This document shows positions 16,169 to 24,606 of a stretch of DNA of 64,000 bases, one piece after another. Source of the stretch: CAYRFQ01 sp964423615 (GTDB taxonomy: Bacteria; Planctomycetota; Planctomycetia; Gemmatales; Gemmataceae); contig CAYRFQ010000009.1 of NCBI GenBank assembly GCA_964423615.1, positions 1 to 64,000 on the forward strand, given 5' to 3'. Numbering within the stretch: the first letter of the stretch is position 1; the number at the start of each line of letters is the position of its first letter. The notes below the pieces were generated by a model. The model saw nothing but the letters and a program-made list of their open reading frames with translations, was not told the DNA's origin and did no database searches. Made by a program: the position numbers and the translations under genes.

Positions 16169-17278
16169 TCATTCCATGACGTGCCTCACAGGATCTGTCT
16201 CTTTCTTACTTGCCCACACAGAGAGATCGGGCCACTCTTCTTGGAGCAAAGTCGCGAGTTCTTCGACGGCAGGACGCTCCGAAGCGTAGTGCCCAGGAAG
16301 GACAAGCGAAATCCCTTGCGACTCCGCACTGAGGTAGTCGTGAAACCGCATTTCACCACACAAGAAAACGTCGGCTTTGGCTCGCCCGGCGTCCTTGAGA
16401 TATTCTCCGGCGGCTCCGCAGGCAATGGCGATCTTCCGGACTTGTCGATCAAAGTCACCAACCACTTGGACCGCACTGGCATTGAGTTCCTTACGCACAC
16501 GCTGGGCAAACTCGGCGAGGGTCGTTGCGTTCGCTAGATTGCCTATCCGTCCTTCGCCGATTCCAGACGCTCGCGGTTCGAGAGGGTAAACGTCGAAAGC
16601 CGGTTCTTCATAGGAGTGGAATTTGTAGATTGCTGCGATGGCTTTCGCAAGGTTGCCTTTCTGGCAGACGGTTTCGAGGCGGGTCTCGGGGGCAAATTCC
16701 CGCCGGCCTTTCTCTCCCACGGTCGGATTGGTTTCTTCAGACCCAAAAAACGTTCCGGTTCCCTCGAGTCTGTAGCTGCATTCGGTGTATTCGCCGATTC
16801 TTCCAGCTCCGGCATCGAAGAGGCCTTGAGAGACGGCCTCCAGGTCGGACGCGGGGACAAACACGACGATTTTGTATTCGGCAGGAGCCAGTTTCGGTCG
16901 CAATGGCTTGGCATCCCTCACCTCCAAGCGTCTTGCCAGGATGTCGTTGATGCCATGGACTGTGTTATCAAAGGCGGTGTGTGGACTGTAGACCGCGATG
17001 TTGGATTTGGCTAGTTCCCAGATGTGGCGGGTACTTTGACTCGCCGTCGTTACACGCTGGACGGGACGAAAAAAAATAGGATGGTGGGTGACAATCATCT
17101 CGACGTGCGATTCTACGGCCTCGGCTACTACGGCCTCCGTCAGCGTCAGGCACGTCATGAGACGTTTCACGTTCGCGCGGTCATCACCGAGTAACAGTCC
17201 GACATTGTCCCAGTCGGCGGCCAAAGAAGGAGGGGCAAAACGGTCCAACAAGCCAGTTATGGATGCTACTGTCGGCAT
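16169..17278 (-). CDS. Nif3-like dinuclear metal-centre protein (YqfO type, with inserted domain)
   Basis: 369 aa from the ATG at 17278 with aaggaagg upstream. The N-terminal half has the Nif3 motifs WDNVGLLLGD, VTHHPIFF (metal-binding His pair) and VYSPHTAFDN. The C-terminal part has CGGEM-like FLCGEMRFHDYLSAE and LVLPGHYASERPAV with the remaining His/Glu ligands. A central insertion (about residues 128-230, starting KIVVFVPASDLEAVSQGLFD) matches the PII-like domain of longer YqfO-type members. The family forms hexameric rings and is linked to GTP cyclohydrolase I type 2-like activity in some reports, but its function is not settled. Confidence 0.9.
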   Translation of the reverse strand: MPTVASITGLLDRFAPPSLAADWDNVGLLLGDDRANVKRLMTCLTLTEAVVAEAVESHVEMIVTHHPIFFRPVQRVTTASQSTRHIWELAKSNIAVYSPHTAFDNTVHGINDILARRLEVRDAKPLRPKLAPAEYKIVVFVPASDLEAVSQGLFDAGAGRIGEYTECSYRLEGTGTFFGSEETNPTVGEKGRREFAPETRLETVCQKGNLAKAIAAIYKFHSYEEPAFDVYPLEPRASGIGEGRIGNLANATTLAEFAQRVRKELNASAVQVVGDFDRQVRKIAIACGAAGEYLKDAGRAKADVFLCGEMRFHDYLSAESQGISLVLPGHYASERPAVEELATLLQEEWPDLSVWASKKETDPVRHVME

Positions 17279-17410
17279 GGTCGACCTTCCTTGAGGGAGT
17301 GAGTAAACACAATGGGGCGGGGGAGAATTGGGAAAAAAGCGCAAGTTCGCCTTCGTCTCCTGTTATTGTAACAGGTAAACGTGCAAATCCACTCATCGAG
17401 GAGAAACCTT

Positions 17411-17980
17411 ATGCGATGCCTCGCGAGATCATTCGTTGTTGCCGGATGCTTGGCCCTTGGATTAGGAATTCCCGCAAGGGCAGAAGCTCAATTCAACACG
17501 GCAACGTTGACTCCACCCAATCCAACCGAGAGCCAATTTTATTTTGATGGGCAACAGTGGCGGTTGCGTCCACAGCTCCCCCAGCAACAATTCGGACAAC
17601 AACCAAACGACGTCAATCCCAACCAAGTCTTGCCGCCGACAAATGGCGGAGCCGCTCCCACGCCTATTCTTCCGGGTAACGGCGGGGCCAGGCCTTTGCC
17701 TCCAGTACCGGATGACAATAATTTGCAGCCATTTAACCCAGCCCCGGTTACCCCCAATCCAAGGGTCACAACCCGGCCCAACATCGTCCAGCCAACAATG
17801 CCCCCCCAGACGATTCAACCAGTACCAACAAAGACGTGTTATTTGGTGTACTACCGAGGCTGCACGTTCGAACAATGGCGAGCGTACGGACCATTCGTCG
17901 ATGCCCAAAGCGCGTCAAGCTACGCTTGCCGAATGAATAGAGTTGGTTGGTTTACTCGGGTGGTTGCGGTCCAACGATGA
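17411..17980 (+). CDS. Secreted Pro/Asn/Gln-rich protein with small C-terminal domain
   Basis: 189 aa from the ATG at 17411, preceded by gaggag. A signal peptide (about residues 1-25, ending ARAEA) is followed by a low-complexity region rich in Pro, Asn and Gln to about residue 138. The last 48 residues are ordered: TKTCYLVYYRGCTFEQWRAY, then PFVDAQSASSYACRMNRVGW and a basic tail. The two cysteine-containing segments could form disulfides. The architecture, a disordered tether followed by a small domain, is common among planctomycete exported proteins. Function unknown. Confidence 0.78.
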   Translation: MRCLARSFVVAGCLALGLGIPARAEAQFNTATLTPPNPTESQFYFDGQQWRLRPQLPQQQFGQQPNDVNPNQVLPPTNGGAAPTPILPGNGGARPLPPVPDDNNLQPFNPAPVTPNPRVTTRPNIVQPTMPPQTIQPVPTKTCYLVYYRGCTFEQWRAYGPFVDAQSASSYACRMNRVGWFTRVVAVQR

Positions 17981-18073
17981 CCGGTCCAGCTAAAGGAATC
18001 GCATGGGTGAAATTGGCTCTTGGGTGGGTCGAAGCCCACCTTTCCTGCCTGTTCTTCGCTCCTCGAGCCCAAC

Positions 18074-19120
18074 TCACTTCCATCGAAAGAATCGTAGTCC
18101 CAATAGGAATCCAACGACTCCCCAGGCCAACAAGATCGCAAGCCGAATCGCAATTGTTGATAGGGGAGTGTCACTCTTGAGCATGATTTCGCGAAGGGCG
18201 TTGTTGAGTTGCGTCAAAGGCAACGCCTGAATGACAGGCTGCATGAAATCGGGGAACCGTGAAGCGGAAAAGAACGAACCGGAGAGAATCCACATCGGTA
18301 GCATGACCAGATTCATCAATCCAGATATGACTTCCGTCTTGGTCGCCCGACAAGCCACCAGGATTCCGATTCCAGAGAAGCAAAACGCTCCCACCGTGAT
18401 CGCCAAGAGCAACAGCAAAAGACTTCCCTTGATCGGAACGCTGAAGAAGAACCAGCCGACAAGCAACAACAACCCCATATCAGGGATCAAGAAGACAAGA
18501 CGAGCTGTCAGGATCGCCAACAAAAAGTCACTCTTTCGCATGGGAGTCGCGATCATCCGCTTCAGGAGTTTGCGAATCCGCATATCAACCGTCACAAACC
18601 CCACGCCCCAGAGACCACCACCCATCAAATTCAAACCCATCAACCCAGGTATCAAAAAGTCGATATATCGGGTGCCCGACTCCTCCATCGCCCGGATAGC
18701 CGGTTTTTCCTCGTCCGGCACCTTCTCGCCGAGAACGACAGACTCAACCCACCGATGCGCGAGTACGCTCTCGGACCTGTTTTTATCGCGGATGTAGGTA
18801 ATCGGCTTCGTAGTCGCATCGATGACGAGGTCACATTTGCCGTCAGCCAAGCGAGTCTTGGCTTTTTCCAATGTGTGGACCTCGACATTTTCGAAATCAT
18901 TCGCCAAGAGAATGTCGGATAGTTCTTGGACTTTCGACAACGCCGGGGGACCAACGATGTCAACGCTAGGTGGTGTGGGTTCTCGGGAAGCAAAGGCCAA
19001 TCCAAGCCCAACAGCCAACACGATTGGAAATCCGTAAACCCAAAAGAGAACTTCCCACTCACGAAAGAATTCTCGCAACCGTGCGAGGAGAAGTTGGTGA
19101 AAGGCAGTCCAGCGATTCAT
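18074..19120 (-). CDS. ABC-2 type transporter permease
   Basis: 348 aa from the ATG at 19120, which overlaps the stop of the upstream alpha/beta hydrolase gene as ATGA. One N-terminal transmembrane helix (VLFWVYGFPIVLAVGLGLAF) precedes an extracytoplasmic domain of about 130 residues. Five further helices follow, with the ABC-2 segments LMGGGLWGVGFVTVDMRIR, GILVACRATKTEVISGLMNL and LPMWILSGSFFSASRFP. It should export a lipid, drug or polysaccharide-like substrate together with a cytoplasmic ATPase. No ATPase gene is adjacent; the only simple one in the window is at 56141-57181. Confidence 0.9.
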   Translation of the reverse strand: MNRWTAFHQLLLARLREFFREWEVLFWVYGFPIVLAVGLGLAFASREPTPPSVDIVGPPALSKVQELSDILLANDFENVEVHTLEKAKTRLADGKCDLVIDATTKPITYIRDKNRSESVLAHRWVESVVLGEKVPDEEKPAIRAMEESGTRYIDFLIPGLMGLNLMGGGLWGVGFVTVDMRIRKLLKRMIATPMRKSDFLLAILTARLVFLIPDMGLLLLVGWFFFSVPIKGSLLLLLLAITVGAFCFSGIGILVACRATKTEVISGLMNLVMLPMWILSGSFFSASRFPDFMQPVIQALPLTQLNNALREIMLKSDTPLSTIAIRLAILLAWGVVGFLLGLRFFRWK

Positions 19121-19977
19121 GTTTTTGTGGTCTTCTTCGAAGCAGGAACATGGGCGTCGAGCCACTCTGAAAGGTCGTCGAAAACGAACGACGGATCGGG
19201 CTCGAACTCGAGTGTGTGATGCGCACCAGGGTATTCGAGGATCGTGACATCCTCGGTCGCAAATCCACCAACGAATTTCCTAGTACGGTCATTGTCGATA
19301 ATTCGATCGTGTTCGGCCAGCATCAACAAGACGGGAATGTTGACTCGTTTTTTCGCCCAAGGCAAATACCAATCGAGCCGCGTACTTTGAGCGAGGAAGC
19401 GACCCGTCGCCTCGTGGAGAGCAAGCGGATCTTCGCGGAGGAACTGGAGTCTTTCCGCGTTGGTAGTAAATAATTCCGGATCGTTGAGGGGAATGGGAAA
19501 ATGCCGACCAGGACGAACGAGACTCGACCAGGCGATCTTCACCTTTTCCGCGAATGACGGTTGGACTCGAGGACAAAAGCCTGGAGCCACAAGAATCATT
19601 CCATCGATCAGTCCAGGATGACGACGTTGAAAGCCTACCGCTAGCTTGCCACCCCACGAAATGGCCAACAGGATCACCGGCGCGCCTGTCGAACGCAAAG
19701 GTCGGACGAATTCAGCGACGTCGTCGAGTAACCGGCGGAAGCTGGGAGTGTCCCCGCGGGCTTGTTCGTTGATTCCCGAGCCACGTCGGTCCAAGAAGGA
19801 AACCGCAAAACCCTCGCCAGCCATTCGCTGACACGACCCCTCGTACCAGAGCGAATGGCTTTGGATGCCGTGTAGACAAACGACATGACCACGCACCTCG
19901 GACGGAGGCGAATACGACCGGTATTTCCAGGTGTAACCGTCGGAAGATCGAAACTCATTGATTTCCGCAACTGGCAT
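19117..19977 (-). CDS. Alpha/beta hydrolase (lysophospholipase-like)
   Basis: 286 aa from the ATG at 19977. The oxyanion motif HGIQSHSLWYEG, the nucleophile elbow AISWGG, the acid in LAEHDRIIDN and the catalytic His in YPGAHHTLEFE form a complete Ser-Asp-His triad. SFLDRRGSGINEQARGD resembles the monoglyceride lipase/lysophospholipase group. No signal peptide. It is the middle gene of an operon: 10 nt after the enolase-superfamily gene and overlapping the ABC-2 permease by 4 nt. The combination suggests hydrolysis of an ester-linked metabolite whose export or processing involves the permease, which is inference. Confidence 0.88.
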   Translation of the reverse strand: MPVAEINEFRSSDGYTWKYRSYSPPSEVRGHVVCLHGIQSHSLWYEGSCQRMAGEGFAVSFLDRRGSGINEQARGDTPSFRRLLDDVAEFVRPLRSTGAPVILLAISWGGKLAVGFQRRHPGLIDGMILVAPGFCPRVQPSFAEKVKIAWSSLVRPGRHFPIPLNDPELFTTNAERLQFLREDPLALHEATGRFLAQSTRLDWYLPWAKKRVNIPVLLMLAEHDRIIDNDRTRKFVGGFATEDVTILEYPGAHHTLEFEPDPSFVFDDLSEWLDAHVPASKKTTKT

Positions 19978-19987
19978 CTCTCGGAGA

Positions 19988-21157
19988 TCATCCAAAGATC
20001 GGCTCCTTCCTGTTTGTGACGCGTTCCAGGGCTTCGGGATCAACCATAATGCCGAGTCCTGGGCCGTGCAAAGCTTTGGCTTTTCCAGCCCAACCGAACG
20101 TTATGTCTTGTTGCCCGAGGGCTTCTTGGACGAGATGTTTATCGTAAGATCCTTCCAGGTAACGAATGTCGGCAACGCTACAGGCAAAGTGGCGACCAGC
20201 AGCCGAAAGGATCGCCGTCTCTCCGACTTGGCAACCAAGCTGGTAGCCAAGACCGTGCTGTTTTGCAAACTTCGCGAGTTCGAGCGAAGGCAAGAAGCCA
20301 CCACACTTCGAAAGTCGAATGTTGAAAAGGTCACACGTTTGTTGTTCGACGGATCGCCGGGCATCGACCATGCTACACAATGATTCGTCGTGCATGATGG
20401 GGACGTGGACTGCCTTTCGGACTTCGGCAAGCTCTGCGACGTGCTCGTGCCGTACAGGTTGTTCGACTGAGGTGATCTCGAACGGAATTAGTTCTCGAAT
20501 CTTTCCGACGGCCTCCTCCGGACTCCAGGCTTCGTTGGCGTCGACTCGCAAATCGACTTTACGGCCGAGCCGTTTCCGAAGTATGGCAAGCCGGTTCGGG
20601 TCGTCCATACCAGCAATTCCGACTTTCACCTTCATCTGGTGGAAACCAAAAATGCGATACTTCCAACCGGCGAACCGGAGTTTCATTCCTTTCGTCCCTG
20701 TGATTGCTCCGCTGTATTGGATGTCGGTTCTGGGAGCGTAGATTTCTGGAGAGACGATTTCGGTCGCCTTGGATAATGAAACACCGAAGTGAATTCCATA
20801 AGCATCAAGGACCGCTATTTCGAGCGCGCACCTGGCAGCGTTGCCCTGACAATTGCGGTCATCGCCTTCGACTGGCGACAACTGTATACGTTGAGCAAGC
20901 CCTACGGCCTGTTCGAAGGAAAGACATTCTTCTAGTTGCGCGGAGATGTCGCTCCGTTTCAAGTGTGAGAGAGCCGAATCGGCCGTCTCACCCGTCACGT
21001 ACTCACGAGGAACGCCTTCGCCGTAGCCTTCGGTGCCATCTTCGAGGACACAGCGGACGACAACGTTTTCAGTCGAAGTTCGTTCGTGGGAAGCGTGCTT
21101 GATGGGTTTGCGAAGTGGGATCAACACCTTGAAAGCGGTCAACTCGACGATACGCAT
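19988..21157 (-). CDS. Enolase-superfamily enzyme (muconate-lactonising/dipeptide epimerase-like)
   Basis: 389 aa from the ATG at 21157 (MRIVELTAFKVLIPLRKPIK). The muconate lactonising subgroup residues are present: KVKVG (catalytic Lys pair), the metal ligands in RVDANEAW, SVEQPV and MHDESL, and the second catalytic Lys in IRLSKCGG. GCQVGETAILSAAG follows. Members catalyse abstraction of an alpha-proton from carboxylates, as in o-succinylbenzoate synthase, dipeptide epimerase or N-succinylamino acid racemase. Which reaction cannot be read from sequence; no menaquinone genes are adjacent, which lowers the menC option. First gene of the three-gene operon with the hydrolase and permease. Confidence 0.9.
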   Translation of the reverse strand: MRIVELTAFKVLIPLRKPIKHASHERTSTENVVVRCVLEDGTEGYGEGVPREYVTGETADSALSHLKRSDISAQLEECLSFEQAVGLAQRIQLSPVEGDDRNCQGNAARCALEIAVLDAYGIHFGVSLSKATEIVSPEIYAPRTDIQYSGAITGTKGMKLRFAGWKYRIFGFHQMKVKVGIAGMDDPNRLAILRKRLGRKVDLRVDANEAWSPEEAVGKIRELIPFEITSVEQPVRHEHVAELAEVRKAVHVPIMHDESLCSMVDARRSVEQQTCDLFNIRLSKCGGFLPSLELAKFAKQHGLGYQLGCQVGETAILSAAGRHFACSVADIRYLEGSYDKHLVQEALGQQDITFGWAGKAKALHGPGLGIMVDPEALERVTNRKEPIFG

Positions 21158-21376
21158 ATGGGCCCCAGGACCAGATTCGGACAATTGCTGATTGTGATGA
21201 AGAAGATCTCATTTACCCAAATGTGAGCGAAGATTAGAAGGAATTGCTTAACGGGGGGGTGTTCGGCCATCGGTCCGGTCCACCACATTGTGGAAGTCCG
21301 AATTACCACTAACCCCTTCACCGAACCAGCATCGAAAGATCACGAGACCGAACTCTCACCATCAATTTTTCGCCGG

Positions 21377-23083
21377 TCACTCACTCACGTGAACGGCATC
21401 GTAGCAAAGCCAAAGTCCAAGAACAATCACAACTAGCGAGCTGATGATCGGAAGTGCTTTGGTGAAAGTCCCCGAACCGAACCGAGACTCCGCAAAACCT
21501 TTGACCGTCACGACCATCACCCCAACGGCCACCAACACACCAGCGAGTCCCGCGCTAAACGCCAAGATCAAAGGAAGTGCTAGATGGAACCAACCTTTAC
21601 CTATCGACAATGCAAGCAACACTATGGCGTCCCAACACGGAATGATCCCACCTGTTATGCCCATCAAGATGAGGGCAATCCAACTAATGCCACGTTTGTC
21701 CAAGACGGCCGGTGCGGGCGCGGCATTTGTCGTGAGGTTCTTCTCGGCTTCCGATCTCCGCTCCGCTCCTCGATCTTCAGTGACTCTCGAGTTCGGTGAT
21801 GCCGTGACAGCGTGGTCTTGGTGATGTTCCTGGTGGTGATGACTGTGGTGGTCTTGGTGACTGTGGTGGTCTTGGTGACTGTGATGATGGTCGCCGTGAT
21901 GGTGATGATGACCGTGGCCACCGATGTGAAAATGGTCCGACTGGCCCGCAATACGACGAAGCAAGAGATAGAACCCCGCGCAGGCAATCGCCAAGCCCAT
22001 GACGAGACCGATCGTGGACATGATCGATTGACGAACGTCGTCGCCCAATGGCATGAACGTCAGCACACCCGCTAAAATAATGACAACACCCGTGTGCGTT
22101 AACGTCGTGACGAGTCCGAGAACAATTGCATGAAAAATCGTCCCTCGCTCTCCCACTAGATAAGCGGCCACAAGAGTCTTGCCGTGCCCAGGCGTCAAGG
22201 CATGCCCAGCACCGAAAAGGGTCGCCAACACGAGCAAAATGGGAAAACTGTAACTGGCGTCAAAAAATAAATCCAACAAACCGGAATCGTGATGATCGGG
22301 AGCTTTCTTGGTAGTCGATGTCGTTTCGGTCTGGTCGTCGTCGGAATCCTCAGGTTGGGTGGTCTGGTCCTCTATGGATCTTGGAGGGTTCTGGTTGGCT
22401 TCATGAGGTGGGATTTTTGCCACTGAGTAAATTAGTTCGGCACGTACTGAACGGAGCCTTTTCTCGCCAGTGGGGCTCAAGTCGATGAAATTTTTCTTCT
22501 TCAGGACCGCGGACGCCTCGACTTTTGACACGACGCGCAGTCCGTTCACATCACCGAAACGAACGTCGATGCTTCCAGTTCGACCCTCGAAATTGCCTTC
22601 GGAGAACTCTAAACTGAAAGGTTCTGCAGCTGGGACATCCCCTTGCGCTTCGAACACGAAAAGACATCGGACGTGGCCCAGTTTCTGGCCTTTACTGTCG
22701 GTCGTGGTGGCCTTTTTGTTAGTGCATTCGAACGAGAGGTCTTTCTTGGCAAGTCGTCCATCCAACCCCCTGGCCAACAAGGGAGCATAGAATTTCAAGT
22801 AGTCGCGATGGAACTTTTCACGTTTACCTTGGTACTCCGCAATATTGATTTTGTCAGCAAATGGAGCAAGATCTTCGAGGAGCATCGTCGTTTCATCCAC
22901 ATCCATTTGGTAATGCACGCGGACAACAACACGATTCTTTGGGTTTCCTTCGCAACTCACACTGATGAGTCGGTCATGGGCGCTCTTTCCAAGGGGGTGA
23001 GCCAAGGAAGATGAATGGAACAAGCAACACACGACCAACGCGGTCAAAAGATTGAGTTGGACCCGAAGAGCGACAGTGTGCAT
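21377..23083 (-). CDS. NicO/HupE-like metal transporter with His-rich loop
   Basis: 568 aa with a clear ribosome site (aggaac) before the ATG. A signal peptide and an extracytoplasmic N-terminal domain (to about residue 270) precede the membrane domain. The NicO motif GAGHALTPGHGKTLVAAYLVG begins the transmembrane part, and CWDAIVLLALSIGKGW with several helices ends it. Between the two membrane blocks, about residues 383-423, lies a loop with more than twenty histidines, followed by a charged linker. RcnA and related exporters of Ni2+ or Co2+ have this layout. The large N-terminal domain is typical of the longer nickel/cobalt group. Begins 19 nt after the prenyltransferase-like gene. Confidence 0.88.
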   Translation of the reverse strand: MHTVALRVQLNLLTALVVCCLFHSSSLAHPLGKSAHDRLISVSCEGNPKNRVVVRVHYQMDVDETTMLLEDLAPFADKINIAEYQGKREKFHRDYLKFYAPLLARGLDGRLAKKDLSFECTNKKATTTDSKGQKLGHVRCLFVFEAQGDVPAAEPFSLEFSEGNFEGRTGSIDVRFGDVNGLRVVSKVEASAVLKKKNFIDLSPTGEKRLRSVRAELIYSVAKIPPHEANQNPPRSIEDQTTQPEDSDDDQTETTSTTKKAPDHHDSGLLDLFFDASYSFPILLVLATLFGAGHALTPGHGKTLVAAYLVGERGTIFHAIVLGLVTTLTHTGVVIILAGVLTFMPLGDDVRQSIMSTIGLVMGLAIACAGFYLLLRRIAGQSDHFHIGGHGHHHHHGDHHHSHQDHHSHQDHHSHHHQEHHQDHAVTASPNSRVTEDRGAERRSEAEKNLTTNAAPAPAVLDKRGISWIALILMGITGGIIPCWDAIVLLALSIGKGWFHLALPLILAFSAGLAGVLVAVGVMVVTVKGFAESRFGSGTFTKALPIISSLVVIVLGLWLCYDAVHVSE

Positions 23084-23102
23084 GGCTTGTTCCTACCTCA
23101 GT

Positions 23103-24257
23103 TTATTTTTTCAGCTTTGGCTTACAGTTGCTCAGGGCCATCAATGAATATCCAGTGACCAAATTCGGGTCCGATTCCATCCAACGGCCCCAACCCCGGT
23201 TGACCCAGCTTCCGTTCGATTGCTGGCGTTTCATGAGGGAGTCGGAAATGTCTTTACGCCAGTCGTGTTTGATTCCCTTGGCATCGACGACGATGTCGAT
23301 CTCCATGACCGCGAGAGCCTTGGACATTGTGTGGTAGTAATAGTAAAGCCCCCAACCGGCGTTCACCTCACCAAAGCCTGGGTTTTTCTCCACGGTGTAA
23401 TTCTTCTTGATCCAGTTATAGGCTTTCTTGATCCGCTTGTCACTCTTGTCGACGCCACAATAAATGAGGCTCTTCACACCGGCATAGGTCATGCTGCCGT
23501 AGCCTGGGCGTCCTTTCTCGTCTTTCAGGACCTTGGTAACGCCTCCAGTTGCAGCCGAATAGATGAAACTACCGTCGTTAATAATGCCCGCCCAAGGCTG
23601 ATCGTTGTTCTCGCTCTTCAAGTTTTGGCAACGACTGACGAACACCAAGGCCTTCTTCAAAGCCGGATCGTCCTTGGGAACACCGGCTTCTTTCAGGGCG
23701 TCGAGGAAGAACTGGGTATTGGAGAGATCTGGTCGCGACTTGCTGTCGTATCCCGCTCCGCCATAAAAATCGTTCTTTGTGGTTTTGCTTTCGCTTTCGT
23801 CCCACTGGAGTTGCTTGAGGAAGCTCACAGCGTTGCCAATGACGGCCTTGTATTTGTCTGCCTGGTTCGCCTCGACCAGAGCCATTACATTGATGCATGT
23901 GACGTAGTTGTGCAGATTTACGCGGTTATTTCCGGCGATGTGGCCCTTTTCTTCGTTGACCAGAGACTCGATGTACTTCAAGGCCTTAGTGATCATGGGG
24001 TCATCGACACTTACCTTTCCCGTTCGCAAAAGTCCTGTTACCACGATGCCGGTGACGCCGGGACTGCGTTTGGTGCTCCATCCACCGGTTTCGTCCTGGG
24101 CCGATCGTAGGTACTTGATAGCCTTATCGACCATCTTGTTCCAAGTTGTCTTGTCGGGACCGTATTGGGTCTTAGTTTGGGCGTGAGCTACATGGCTCGC
24201 CATGAGGGCCAAAGCCACACAACTTACAATCGTCCCGATCCCAAAGGTGTTCTTCAT
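23103..24257 (-). CDS. Secreted prenyltransferase/squalene-cyclase-like repeat protein
   Basis: 384 aa with an aggaga ribosome site. A signal peptide (about residues 1-26, ending AHAQ) shows export. The mature protein is made of alpha-alpha toroid repeats of the prenyltransferase/squalene oxidase type: AIKYLRSAQDETGGWS, ALKYIESLVNE, AVSFLKQLQWDES, then FFLDALKEAGVPKDDPALKKALVF and YGSMTYAGVKSLIYCGV. The QW-like motif appears in QDETGGW and QQSNGSWVNRGWGRW. It lacks an obvious DxDD motif of squalene-hopene cyclase, and its export makes terpene cyclisation unlikely. Such proteins are widespread in planctomycetes with unknown function. Same operon as the NicO-type transporter. Confidence 0.85.
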   Translation of the reverse strand: MKNTFGIGTIVSCVALALMASHVAHAQTKTQYGPDKTTWNKMVDKAIKYLRSAQDETGGWSTKRSPGVTGIVVTGLLRTGKVSVDDPMITKALKYIESLVNEEKGHIAGNNRVNLHNYVTCINVMALVEANQADKYKAVIGNAVSFLKQLQWDESESKTTKNDFYGGAGYDSKSRPDLSNTQFFLDALKEAGVPKDDPALKKALVFVSRCQNLKSENNDQPWAGIINDGSFIYSAATGGVTKVLKDEKGRPGYGSMTYAGVKSLIYCGVDKSDKRIKKAYNWIKKNYTVEKNPGFGEVNAGWGLYYYYHTMSKALAVMEIDIVVDAKGIKHDWRKDISDSLMKRQQSNGSWVNRGWGRWMESDPNLVTGYSLMALSNCKPKLKK

Positions 24258-24606
24258 CTGTTACATCTCCTGAGCAGATGCTTATTCGAATGGTATTCCG
24301 CGCTGGCTCGGCGCCCCCCGTTACAATTCGTGGCCGTTGGCCAAGCCAGATTACACCGCAAGGGTTATGCCAAACAACTACCCTGATCTTTTCCACGTGA
24401 GCAAGGTCATCGGTGGATTGAATGTGGTCATTGTATACTCAGAAGTGGACAACATGTAGCCAGCAATGATTGATCCCATGAACCCATCGTTCTGACGATC
24501 ACTACGAATGGTCTTGCTGACCCGAGTTGGTGATGATTGGAACGAGACCAGCCAGGCCGACACCCAGGAATCACAGACCAAAACGCTACACCACAAGTGT
24601 TCGGAG
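24258..24606. other. Intergenic region
   Basis: About 350 bases between two minus-strand genes. I see no coding sequence with start signals. A G/C-rich stretch (24300-24325) lies upstream of the prenyltransferase-like gene and may be part of its leader. The kinase gene ends at its other side without an obvious hairpin plus T-tract. Confidence 0.5.

Noticed and set aside
15750..16289. 179-codon plus-strand frame
   Set aside because: No ribosome site, odd composition rich in Ser, Arg, Cys and His, no signal or domain, and it overlaps the solid Nif3-like gene on the other strand.
23103..24257. Squalene-hopene cyclase
   Set aside because: The repeats fit the fold, but there is a signal peptide, the length is about half and the catalytic DxDD is absent.
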